NCBI GenBank assembly: GCA_019634245.1
Contig: JAHQVR010000141.1
Coordinates: 1 to 6,038, forward strand
DNA length: 6,038 nucleotides
Direction of reading: 5' to 3'
Source: Gammaproteobacteria bacterium
GTDB taxonomy: Bacteria > Pseudomonadota > Gammaproteobacteria > Granulosicoccales > Granulosicoccaceae
Shown here: piece by piece, positions 1 through 4,466 of the stretch
How positions within the stretch are numbered: the stretch's first letter is position 1
Layout: each line of letters opens with the position of its first letter
Translations under genes and position numbers: made by a program
Notes under the pieces: model-generated
Database searches by the model: none
What the model was told of the DNA's origin: nothing
What the model saw: the letters and a program-made list of their open reading frames with translations, nothing else

Positions 1-617
1 ATGGAATACAACGCGATGGCCAGTGCAACGGCTACCAGTGGAAAGCCCCAAACTTTAATGTTGTAGGCCAGAAATATCAGAACACACACAGCCAGAATAA
101 GTACAATCCAACCACCGGTATTTCCAACGCACTGAGGGTCTTCTACAGTCGTCGGTTCCGGTAAGCCATAGAGGTCGGCAAGTTCTTTTTCAATTTTCAG
201 CGCTTGTGATAGTAACCGTTCCCGTTCACCAGTAAGCTGATCAACCAGACATATCGATTCAATCTCAACGACGTAGGTCAACGATATGGTCAGTGCGGCG
301 AGCACCAACAATATATCCAACACGGCGCCGAGCCGTCTTCGGCCAACTGATTTGTCTAACCAGGATCGCCAAATCGAGTGTTTTAGTGCGACGCATAGCA
401 TCATGATGCTAAACATGATTGGATAGAACCACTCTGTAGGAAACTTCCGAATGAGAAACCAGTCGAAGCCGGTCAGAGATTTCAAACTAGCGTCTAGACC
501 AGGGATGCCGGGAATGGCGTTGCTTAAGCCAGCGAAAACTATAAACAGGGATACGACGAAAAGAAGCTTCGAACTGAAACTCACTTGTTGCTTAACATTT
601 AACCCGGTACTGTTCAT
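1..617 (-). CDS. TRAP transporter fused permease (DctQM-like), N-terminal 205 residues, truncated by window edge
   Basis: This is the inner-membrane permease of a TRAP transporter, which imports a solute delivered by a periplasmic receptor using an ion gradient. The minus-strand frame is open from ATG 617-615 to base 1, giving 205 codons plus two bases, so the gene continues outside the window. Hydrophobic segments lie at about residues 16-34, 62-79, 98-117, 169-185 and 188-205. A basic loop (residues 84-96, WLDKSVGRRRLG) precedes the third, and a charged non-membrane stretch (about 125-165) precedes the fourth. This order, and the text LTYVVEIE near residues 113-120, match the N-terminus of fused TRAP permeases that pair with TAXI receptors. 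An in-frame TGA lies four codons upstream, so 617 is the earliest ATG. The Shine-Dalgarno is weak (TGGAA). The gene lies downstream of the TAXI receptor on the same strand, which supports the call. The substrate is unknown. Confidence 0.85.
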   Translation of the reverse strand, partial: MNSTGLNVKQQVSFSSKLLFVVSLFIVFAGLSNAIPGIPGLDASLKSLTGFDWFLIRKFPTEWFYPIMFSIMMLCVALKHSIWRSWLDKSVGRRRLGAVLDILLVLAALTISLTYVVEIESICLVDQLTGERERLLSQALKIEKELADLYGLPEPTTVEDPQCVGNTGGWIVLILAVCVLIFLAYNIKVWGFPLVAVALAIALYS

Positions 618-739
618 AAATTCCAGTCAATGGTTAAGCAATCAAGATCTTTGTTTGAAGGAGTCTTGGCAAGCGCAAACGAATGCCTGCCGCAGCAAAA
701 AAGCGCTGTATCTGGCCAGCCACCTGCACAAAGGATCAT
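614..739 (-). CDS. Possible 41-residue ORF between receptor and permease, coupled to the permease start
   Basis: A short minus-strand ORF fills most of the gap between the receptor and permease genes. It begins at ATG 739-737, preceded by AGGG about seven bases upstream, and ends at TGA 616-614. That stop overlaps the permease ATG (617-615) as ATGA, a geometry typical of translational coupling. The peptide has four cysteines (residues 4, 15, 16 and 34), no clear membrane segment and no family I recognise. It could be a real leader peptide that couples permease translation, or a chance ORF: 41 codons is short enough to occur by chance and the composition is not distinctive. It is listed for the start-site geometry rather than for its product. 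Confidence 0.25.
   Translation of the reverse strand: MILCAGGWPDTALFCCGRHSFALAKTPSNKDLDCLTIDWNL
697..720 (-). terminator. Weak hairpin followed by six U between receptor and permease
   Basis: Reading the minus strand, GCTG (720-717) pairs with CAGC (708-705) around an eight-base loop, followed after two bases by six T (702-697). This resembles a weak intrinsic terminator or attenuator. Such an element could leave the receptor more abundant than the permease, a common pattern in binding-protein-dependent transporters. The stem is only four base pairs and lies inside the possible 41-codon ORF, so it may be accidental. Confidence 0.2.
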
Positions 740-780
740 AAGATAACCCTAGTACAGATGACTGGTTCGTGTGGTCAGGA

Positions 781-1827
781 TTATGGTTTTGCGCAATCGG
801 GAATAGAAACGCCAGCTTCTTCCCACGCTCGAACTGCTCCTGCGTGATACTTGACGGGGTTCGCGCCACACATACCACTTTTTTCGACACCGGTTTCCCC
901 TAACCAGGTGTTACCCATAAACGGAGCTTTGGCGACATAGACACTTTTATTCTCGATGAAGGCTTTAGTGAGTTGATAAGCCGTTTCTTCGTCCATGCTG
1001 ACATTGACGGCATCGCCTCCAACATCGCCATAGCCGCGGAAATTACCATCATCTGAAACAACTGAAATATTAGAGCCAAACATTTCATCGGTTACTGGGA
1101 CAACCATGGCGACGACTCCAGGCGCTTTGCCGTACTTAACGCCCGTTTCACTTTCATAGACTGATTTAGGAAGTGAAAATACGGTGATAGCACCTGAGGC
1201 TGCGGCCTGACCGAGACGTCCATCGGGGAAGGACATCGGTAGTACTTGAGCATCGGCACTGCCATCGGTAATGGTTTTAACAGCCTGTCCCCAGTTCACC
1301 TGGACACCCGTGTACCCTTCACCGTCATCTAGTCCGGTCGCTAGTTTGATCAAACCGCGTGCCTTGGTGAGTGCAGCTCCACGAGGTGGTCCATTAAAAA
1401 TGGTTTTGCCTTCTATTGCGTCCCAACCACCGAAGTTTTTACTGTCGTAGGCACTCAGCCCATACAAGGCTAAACGATAGGTGTATAGCATTGCTACTTG
1501 CGAAGCGAGCTCAGCGCCTTTCTCGGGTCCGAGTTTGGCGTAGGGACCTGCACCTTTTGACATTAAAAAAGGCAGCAGTGACGGCACAGCAGAAATATCA
1601 ATTTTGCCTTCTGCAAGATTCTGCAAAGAATTCGTCAGTGTTTGACCTGTCTTGACTTGAATATCAGCGATACCGGTTTTACTGGCAACTTCGGCAAGTG
1701 CCAGAACGGACGTACCGGGTACACCGGTAGGTGCAGCCGTTTCAGCTGATAGATTTACCTGTGCTTGAGCGATCCCTAGGCTTAAACCGGCGGCTACCAA
1801 CCATGCTAATGCTGTAGATAGTTTCAT
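781..1827 (-). CDS. TAXI-family TRAP transporter solute receptor (periplasmic binding protein)
   Basis: A 348-residue periplasmic receptor that captures a solute and hands it to the TRAP permease encoded next in the operon. Residues 1-22 form a classical Sec signal peptide: MKLS, then a hydrophobic core (about 6-20), with a likely cleavage after AQA at residue 22. The mature part follows the TAXI pattern: an N-terminal lobe with GTSVLALAEV (about 38-47) and a segment (about 60-85) containing SLQNLAEGKIDIS, then a hinge region with WDAIEGKTIFNGPPRGAAL (about 135-155) and QVNWGQAVKTITDGSADAQV. The length is normal for the family. Two cysteines near the C-terminus (C320, C345) could form a disulfide in the periplasm. 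The start at 1827 is supported by a strong Shine-Dalgarno, GGAGAGGAA at 1845-1837, nine bases upstream. TAXI receptors with known ligands mostly bind carboxylates, but the ligand here cannot be read from the sequence. Confidence 0.92.
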   Translation of the reverse strand: MKLSTALAWLVAAGLSLGIAQAQVNLSAETAAPTGVPGTSVLALAEVASKTGIADIQVKTGQTLTNSLQNLAEGKIDISAVPSLLPFLMSKGAGPYAKLGPEKGAELASQVAMLYTYRLALYGLSAYDSKNFGGWDAIEGKTIFNGPPRGAALTKARGLIKLATGLDDGEGYTGVQVNWGQAVKTITDGSADAQVLPMSFPDGRLGQAAASGAITVFSLPKSVYESETGVKYGKAPGVVAMVVPVTDEMFGSNISVVSDDGNFRGYGDVGGDAVNVSMDEETAYQLTKAFIENKSVYVAKAPFMGNTWLGETGVEKSGMCGANPVKYHAGAVRAWEEAGVSIPDCAKP

Positions 1828-1931
1828 TCTTATGGGTTCCTCTCCAGTGGTTATTTGTTATGTGATCAATTAGGGGTATGACATCCCTGAAAGTACGGGT
1901 TTTTTTCTTAGGTCGGGGCGTCCGAACGCGC

Positions 1932-1960
1932 AGTATTGATAGCAGGGTGCGCCCTGTCCA
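1932..1960 (-). promoter_or_regulatory. Candidate sigma70-type promoter for the TAXI transporter operon
   Basis: On the minus strand, TGGACA (1960-1955, five of six to TTGACA) and AATACT (1937-1932, four of six to TATAAT) are separated by exactly 17 bases. Transcription would start near 1925 and give a leader of about 100 bases before the receptor ATG. An inverted repeat (1943-1956) occupies part of the spacer and the edge of the -35, where a bound regulator could block polymerase. This rests on consensus matching by eye only. Confidence 0.35.
1943..1956. promoter_or_regulatory. Inverted repeat CAGGG-N4-CCCTG, candidate operator
   Basis: CAGGG (1943-1947) and CCCTG (1952-1956) form a perfect inverted repeat with a four-base spacer. 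It overlaps the spacer and the last two bases of the -35 of the candidate transporter promoter, the expected place for a repressor site. It could instead be an unrelated GC-rich hairpin. Confidence 0.3.
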
Positions 1961-1972
1961 CTTTTTGTACAT

Positions 1973-2001
1973 CATTATCCACATAATGGTACATGTGTAC
2001 C
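1973..2001. promoter_or_regulatory. Two abutting inverted repeats upstream of the transporter promoter
   Basis: CATTAT-N4-ATAATG (1973-1988) is immediately followed by GGTAC-N4-GTACC (1988-2001), sharing one base. Both are perfect and both have a four-base spacer, like the repeat at 1943-1956. GTACAT also occurs twice in direct orientation (1967-1972 and 1989-1994). Placed 13 to 41 bases upstream of the candidate -35, they are plausible binding sites for a dimeric regulator of the TAXI operon. The regulator gene is not in the window. Confidence 0.35.
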
Positions 2002-2046
2002 GTATAGCAGTCAATAAATTGAAAATGGTGGAATGAAATACCTATT

Positions 2047-2073
2047 CATTGTTGCTAGCAACTATTGACAATG
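2047..2073. promoter_or_regulatory. Nested palindrome in the divergent intergenic region
   Basis: GTTGCTAGCAAC (2051-2062) is a perfect 12-base palindrome. It sits inside a wider interrupted inverted repeat, CATTGT (2047-2052) with ACAATG (2068-2073). A TTGACA (2065-2070) overlaps the right arm, but I see no convincing -10 partner for it. This is a candidate protein-binding site between the transporter operon and the small-gene pair. Confidence 0.3.
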
Positions 2074-2279
2074 GAACGTTCGCAGTCAGTTGGTCAATCT
2101 TACTAAATAGTAGGTGCCCCGCAAGTCATTGCTGATAGACCAACAGCTCCGTAAACCGAAAAAAACATCCCTGGTATGTTTTAGTTTGGGCATGTCCGAT
2201 TTAGTAACCTTCCATGCATTGGAGATTACCAACAAAGATGTACGCACTAAGCCTCGTAATTTGACAGAAGCAAACACTG

Positions 2280-2297
2280 CTGACACCACGTTGTCAG
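2280..2297. promoter_or_regulatory. Inverted repeat CTGACA-N6-TGTCAG upstream of the small-gene pair
   Basis: CTGACA (2280-2285) and TGTCAG (2292-2297) are perfect inverted half-sites with a six-base spacer, a usual geometry for a dimeric helix-turn-helix regulator. A further TTGACA(G) copy of the half-site lies at 2261-2267. The site is about 40 bases upstream of the first small gene and is the best operator candidate for that pair. Confidence 0.4.
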
Positions 2298-2305
2298 TTG
2301 GGTGG

Positions 2306-2318
2306 CGACATAATGTCG
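2306..2318. promoter_or_regulatory. Palindrome CGACAT-A-ATGTCG just before the Shine-Dalgarno of the first small gene
   Basis: A perfect 6+1+6 inverted repeat, containing the -10-like hexamer CATAAT (2309-2314), ends six bases before the GGAGGA (2325-2330). If CATAAT is the -10, there is no good -35 at the right spacing and the repeat at 2280-2297 would sit where the -35 belongs, which suggests an activated or repressed promoter. Alternatively it could form a small hairpin in the leader. Confidence 0.35.
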
Positions 2319-2336
2319 ATTAACGGAGGATGCAAC

Positions 2337-2537
2337 ATGATGTACAACGATCACGCCACCGAAATCGCTTTGACATCTCTTGAGCGCGCGCAGACTAGGA
2401 AACTACGCACGTGGAAACTGGAGCGGAAAGCGGTACTAGAGCGATCTTTATTGGAGCACAAACAGGGAAAACTTCGATACTCTGACACAGAAAAATACAA
2501 GAGCTTCTTTACAGGAGGCGTCATATGCGCTTGCTGA
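2337..2537 (+). CDS. Small basic protein of unknown function, 66 residues, upstream of and overlapping the DUF1127 gene
   Basis: I do not recognise this protein. The chosen start is ATG 2337, six bases after a strong GGAGGA (2325-2330); a second ATG at 2340 would give one residue less. Upstream non-ATG starts in the same frame would swallow the Shine-Dalgarno. Residues 14-45 are dense in Lys, Arg, Glu and Leu and should form an amphipathic helix. The C-terminal end (FFTGGVICAC) is hydrophobic with two cysteines. The last 13 bases overlap the DUF1127 gene, whose Shine-Dalgarno is inside this ORF, so the two are probably co-translated. The high Arg/Lys content and the partner resemble small RNA-binding regulators, but that is inference. 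There is no membrane segment or signal peptide. Confidence 0.65.
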   Translation: MMYNDHATEIALTSLERAQTRKLRTWKLERKAVLERSLLEHKQGKLRYSDTEKYKSFFTGGVICAC

Positions 2538-2788
2538 TGAGCTGGGCTGATCGCCAAAGCAGTGGGAGATTCGGTTCGCAAGAGCTCGCACAGAGCCACG
2601 CCGATCGACTAAGAAAATGGCTGCGCTTACTTGCGCTTGCAAAGCAAATAAAACGCGAACGTCAAGATCTTTTGGAACTCGGTGAGCATGAACTTCAGGA
2701 CATAGGGGTATACGAAGCAGATGCCCGTATGGAAGCTCATAGAGGCTTGTGGGATTTACCCGAACATCGAGTAAAACAGCTCCAGTAG
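2525..2788 (+). CDS. DUF1127 (YjiS-like) small protein, 87 residues
   Basis: The C-terminal half carries the DUF1127 pattern: a basic helix (about residues 28-48, rich in Arg/Lys) leading into LLELGEHELQDIGVYEADA (49-67), where the family has a short helix, a turn and the conserved DIG. DUF1127 proteins are small cytoplasmic proteins of Proteobacteria. Studied members in Rhodobacter and Agrobacterium affect RNA metabolism, growth and nutrient responses, and at least one binds RNA. This copy is longer than the smallest members (about 45-50 residues) because of an N-terminal extension of about 27 residues. ATG 2525 follows a near-ideal AGGAGG (2513-2518) by six bases. It overlaps the preceding gene by 13 bases, indicating coupled translation. 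Regulation is likely through the inverted repeats at 2280-2318. No clear terminator follows. Confidence 0.85.
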   Translation: MRLLMSWADRQSSGRFGSQELAQSHADRLRKWLRLLALAKQIKRERQDLLELGEHELQDIGVYEADARMEAHRGLWDLPEHRVKQLQ

Positions 2789-2974
2789 GATGAACATAGT
2801 TACTGGATTCGCTATTGACTGATCCACATTCTACTCAACGCTCTGTGCGACAATTGCTCTGTGATATGAAAATGTTGTACAAAAAGTTATTTAAAGTGGG
2901 CATATACTCTTTAGATCGAACAACCAGTAACCTCTACATCTTCCAGGAATACAGATATGCAGCGTAGACGTATA

Positions 2975-2991
2975 GAATCACTCCATGATTC
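2975..2991. repeat. Inverted repeat GAATCA-N5-TGATTC
   Basis: A perfect six-base inverted repeat with a five-base loop in the convergent intergenic region. It could fold in RNA from either strand, but neither side has a T run, so it is not a standard intrinsic terminator. Confidence 0.35.
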
Positions 2992-3052
2992 CGAATAGGT
3001 TTCTACGACCAGACCTCGATAGGAAGTACTGAGGTGTTAATCGATACGCCAT

Positions 3053-3067
3053 TCTAATAAAATTAGA
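3053..3067. repeat. Inverted repeat TCTAAT-N3-ATTAGA, 34 bases past the M24 stop
   Basis: A perfect but AT-rich six-base inverted repeat with a three-base loop. Its position just after the minus-strand M24 stop is where a terminator would be expected. The stem is weak and no T tract follows, so the role is uncertain. Confidence 0.25.
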
Positions 3068-3101
3068 CGATGCTTTGCGCGGTCAAATTACACACAGAAA
3101 T

Positions 3102-4262
3102 CTAGGCAACGGCGACTAAATCTTGTGTAGATCGGCTCAGACGTTCAACGCCTGAATCTGTTACTAAAACCGAGTGGCCCCAGCACATCGCGAATCCCGT
3201 GTCATCGTCCATCAAAATCATGTGGAGAAAGTAAACATTCCCACTATTCATAATTAACGGATTGTTTTTATAGAACATCGGAAAATCCACCCAGATGGGG
3301 TTAAACACGGCCCCCATGCCATAGCCGCAGGCCTGTAGCCGCGCATGTGAATAGCCTTGGCTGTCAAATACGTGAGCATGAGCCTGGTAAACATCACCCA
3401 TGGGGTGCCCTGGTTTGATGGCTGCCTCGCAGGCCTCTAGCGCATCGGTGGCAACCTGGTGCATTTCTCTTTGTTTGTCCGATGGTGAACCCACAATTAA
3501 TGTGCGAATCATCGCGGCTTGATAGCGGAAATAGGCTCCTGACCATTCTAGCGTTAGCTGATCTTCGGAATCGAGATGACGAGGCCCTGATTGGTATCGA
3601 CAAAGTCGAGCTGCTGGGCCAGAACCAATTACAAACTCATTACCAGCATAGCCACCACCACCACGAAAGACTGAGCCCTGCATCTCTGCCAGAATATCGC
3701 CTTCAAACGCTCCCGGTTTGATTGCTACAACTGCTGCATCGAGTGCCAAGTCACTGAGCTCGGCAGCTTTTCTGTGGTACATAATTTCTTGAGCGCTCTT
3801 CTGTCGTCTTAATTCGGGTAGTACGTTAGACGCCTCAATCAGTGTCACAACGGGTGTAAGCACCTCATTGACCAGATCACCATTGAACGCAGTGAGGCCT
3901 GCGGTGCGTGTTTCAATACCCAGTTTTTTACCCATCAGATTTCTACTGCATAACAGTTGGAGCAACGCTTTGGCAGGATTGGCGCCTTCTTTCTCCGGCC
4001 ATACATGAATATGTTCATCAGATAGAATGGACGTTTGTTGCGCTTGTCGCAGATCTGGCAGTCTCGTGATGAGGTCAATGGTGCCATCTGCTTTGAGTAC
4101 CATGCACTGAAACATCGCGAACCCAAAAGTGTCGTAACCGGTGAGGTAATATTGACTCTCGGGTGCGAACAACAATATCCCCTCCATTCCAAGGTCGGAA
4201 ATTGCTTTTGCTGCACGTTGAATACGAAGATTGAATTCTTCTTTGGTGAAATGTACTGCCAT
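3102..4262 (-). CDS. M24-family (creatinase/prolidase fold) hydrolase-like protein with altered metal-ligand positions
   Basis: A 386-residue cytoplasmic protein of the pita-bread fold, normal in length. Residues 10-145 form a creatinase N-terminal domain (LLFAPESQYYLTGYD, 30-44). ELRRQKSAQEI (150-160) is the usual junction, and 160-375 is the M24 domain ending in SVLVTDSGVERLS. Metal-dependent members use Asp, Asp, His, Glu, Glu. By eye the equivalents are E239, A250, Y314, about H347 and about G362/H363, so a normal dinuclear site looks unlikely. This points to the branch of metal-independent or atypical enzymes such as creatinase and ectoine hydrolase (DoeA/EutD), which open C-N bonds. The segment 222-252 also has Gln at Q224 and Q248, next to positions where I would look for a catalytic His. 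The start at 4262 has only a weak AGAG. It is divergent from the dehalogenase gene with a shared 204-base region. Annotation pipelines would probably say Xaa-Pro peptidase; I would not assume that substrate. Confidence 0.8.
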   Translation of the reverse strand: MAVHFTKEEFNLRIQRAAKAISDLGMEGILLFAPESQYYLTGYDTFGFAMFQCMVLKADGTIDLITRLPDLRQAQQTSILSDEHIHVWPEKEGANPAKALLQLLCSRNLMGKKLGIETRTAGLTAFNGDLVNEVLTPVVTLIEASNVLPELRRQKSAQEIMYHRKAAELSDLALDAAVVAIKPGAFEGDILAEMQGSVFRGGGGYAGNEFVIGSGPAARLCRYQSGPRHLDSEDQLTLEWSGAYFRYQAAMIRTLIVGSPSDKQREMHQVATDALEACEAAIKPGHPMGDVYQAHAHVFDSQGYSHARLQACGYGMGAVFNPIWVDFPMFYKNNPLIMNSGNVYFLHMILMDDDTGFAMCWGHSVLVTDSGVERLSRSTQDLVAVA

Positions 4263-4281
4263 TGGCGCTCTTTTGACTGTA

Positions 4282-4298
4282 TATTCAGAGACTGAATA
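4282..4298. promoter_or_regulatory. Inverted repeat TATTCAG-AGA-CTGAATA, candidate operator
   Basis: A perfect 7+3+7 inverted repeat 20 bases upstream of the M24 start, in its leader or near its promoter. It is the longest perfect inverted repeat I found in the divergent region and a good candidate for a dimeric regulator site. Its right arm overlaps the first copy of the direct repeat at 4295-4307. Confidence 0.45.
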
Positions 4299-4307
4299 AC
4301 TGTTTGA
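4295..4307 (+). repeat. Direct repeat copy 1, AATAACTGTTTGA
   Basis: This 13-mer recurs at 4386-4398 with one difference (AATAACTGTCTGA), the starts being 91 bases apart. The two copies lie towards either side of the divergent M24/dehalogenase promoter region, as expected for two binding sites of one regulator. Confidence 0.4.
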
Positions 4308-4310
4308 TTA

Positions 4311-4348
4311 ACATTCCGCACATGATAACTCTGATCGAACAGGAATGT
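4311..4348. repeat. Long-spaced inverted repeat ACATTCC-N24-GGAATGT
   Basis: ACATTCC (4311-4317) and GGAATGT (4342-4348) are perfect seven-base inverted arms in the middle of the divergent promoter region. They could be paired half-sites or a stem in the M24 leader RNA. A second wide pair, TCGAACA (4335-4341) and TGTTCGA (4422-4428), interleaves with it. Confidence 0.3.
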
Positions 4349-4357
4349 AGGCAACTC

Positions 4358-4387
4358 TATCAGCGTAGCAGTTTTAAATAGTGTCAA
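4358..4387 (-). promoter_or_regulatory. Candidate promoter for the M24 gene
   Basis: On the minus strand a perfect TTGACA (4387-4382) is followed after 18 bases by CTGATA (4363-4358), a moderate -10. The leader would be about 90 bases and would contain the repeats at 4282-4348. No equally good promoter is visible on the plus strand for the dehalogenase; TTGTTC (4421-4426) with CATAAA (4445-4450) is the best pair, and it is weak. Confidence 0.35.
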
Positions 4388-4398
4388 TAACTGTCTGA
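4386..4398 (+). repeat. Direct repeat copy 2, AATAACTGTCTGA
   Basis: Second copy of the 13-mer at 4295-4307, with one mismatch. It overlaps the candidate minus-strand -35 (4387-4382) of the M24 gene by two bases, and lies about 70 bases upstream of the dehalogenase start. Confidence 0.4.
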
Positions 4399-4466
4399 GT
4401 CTTTTTAAGCAGTGTGCAGTTTGTTCGAATGACTGCCGAGGTAACATAAACTAAACAGACGATACC

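Larger units (their letters stand above)
1828..2336. other. Divergent intergenic region, about 500 bases, no convincing gene
   Basis: This stretch separates the minus-strand TAXI receptor from the plus-strand small-gene pair. It holds the receptor's Shine-Dalgarno (1845-1837), a candidate transporter promoter (1932-1960) and inverted repeats at 1943-1956, 1973-1988, 1988-2001, 2051-2062, 2280-2297 and 2306-2318. Short ORFs on both strands between 2086 and 2323 lack Shine-Dalgarno sequences and recognisable products, so I do not call them. The middle part, about 2100-2260, shows nothing I can name; a small RNA there cannot be excluded. Confidence 0.6.
2789..3101. other. Convergent intergenic region without a recognised gene
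   Basis: This stretch of 313 bases lies between the stop codons of the converging DUF1127 and M24 genes. It holds TGTACAAAAAGT (2876-2887), an inverted copy of a 12-mer at 1960-1971, and a TATACT (2903-2908) without a good -35. It also has three short inverted repeats: GAATCA-N5-TGATTC (2975-2991), ACCTC-N13-GAGGT (3013-3035) and TCTAAT-N3-ATTAGA (3053-3067). None has a GC-rich stem with a T run, so I call no terminator. A 13-codon ORF at 2957 preceded by CAGGA is too short to support. Confidence 0.5.

Noticed and set aside
451..741. Plus-strand 96-codon ORF
   Set aside because: It lies antisense to the permease start and the receptor-permease gap, has no Shine-Dalgarno or recognisable domain, and the minus-strand frame clearly encodes a TRAP permease.
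1883..1906. CCC-N9-GGG followed by seven T on the plus strand, terminator-like
   Set aside because: The stem is only three base pairs, and no plus-strand gene ends there; it lies in the leader region of the minus-strand TAXI gene.
1742..2014. Minus-strand 90-codon ORF overlapping the TAXI start
   Set aside because: It overlaps the signal peptide coding region in another frame, covers the candidate promoter, and its translation is Arg/Thr-rich without any domain.
2114..2323. Plus-strand 69-codon ORF (GTG start) upstream of the small-gene pair
   Set aside because: It has no ATG start, no Shine-Dalgarno and no recognisable protein, and it covers the candidate operator sites; a minus-strand ORF over the same bases is equally unsupported.
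2903..2995. Promoter-like TATACT followed by a 13-codon ORF at 2957
   Set aside because: There is no acceptable -35 at 16-18 bases, and the peptide is too short and featureless to support. A small RNA here is possible but not shown.
3935..4447. Minus-strand 170-codon ORF overlapping the M24 N-terminus
   Set aside because: It is an out-of-frame shadow of the M24 gene extending through the divergent promoter; the M24 frame has clear creatinase N-terminal domain similarity.
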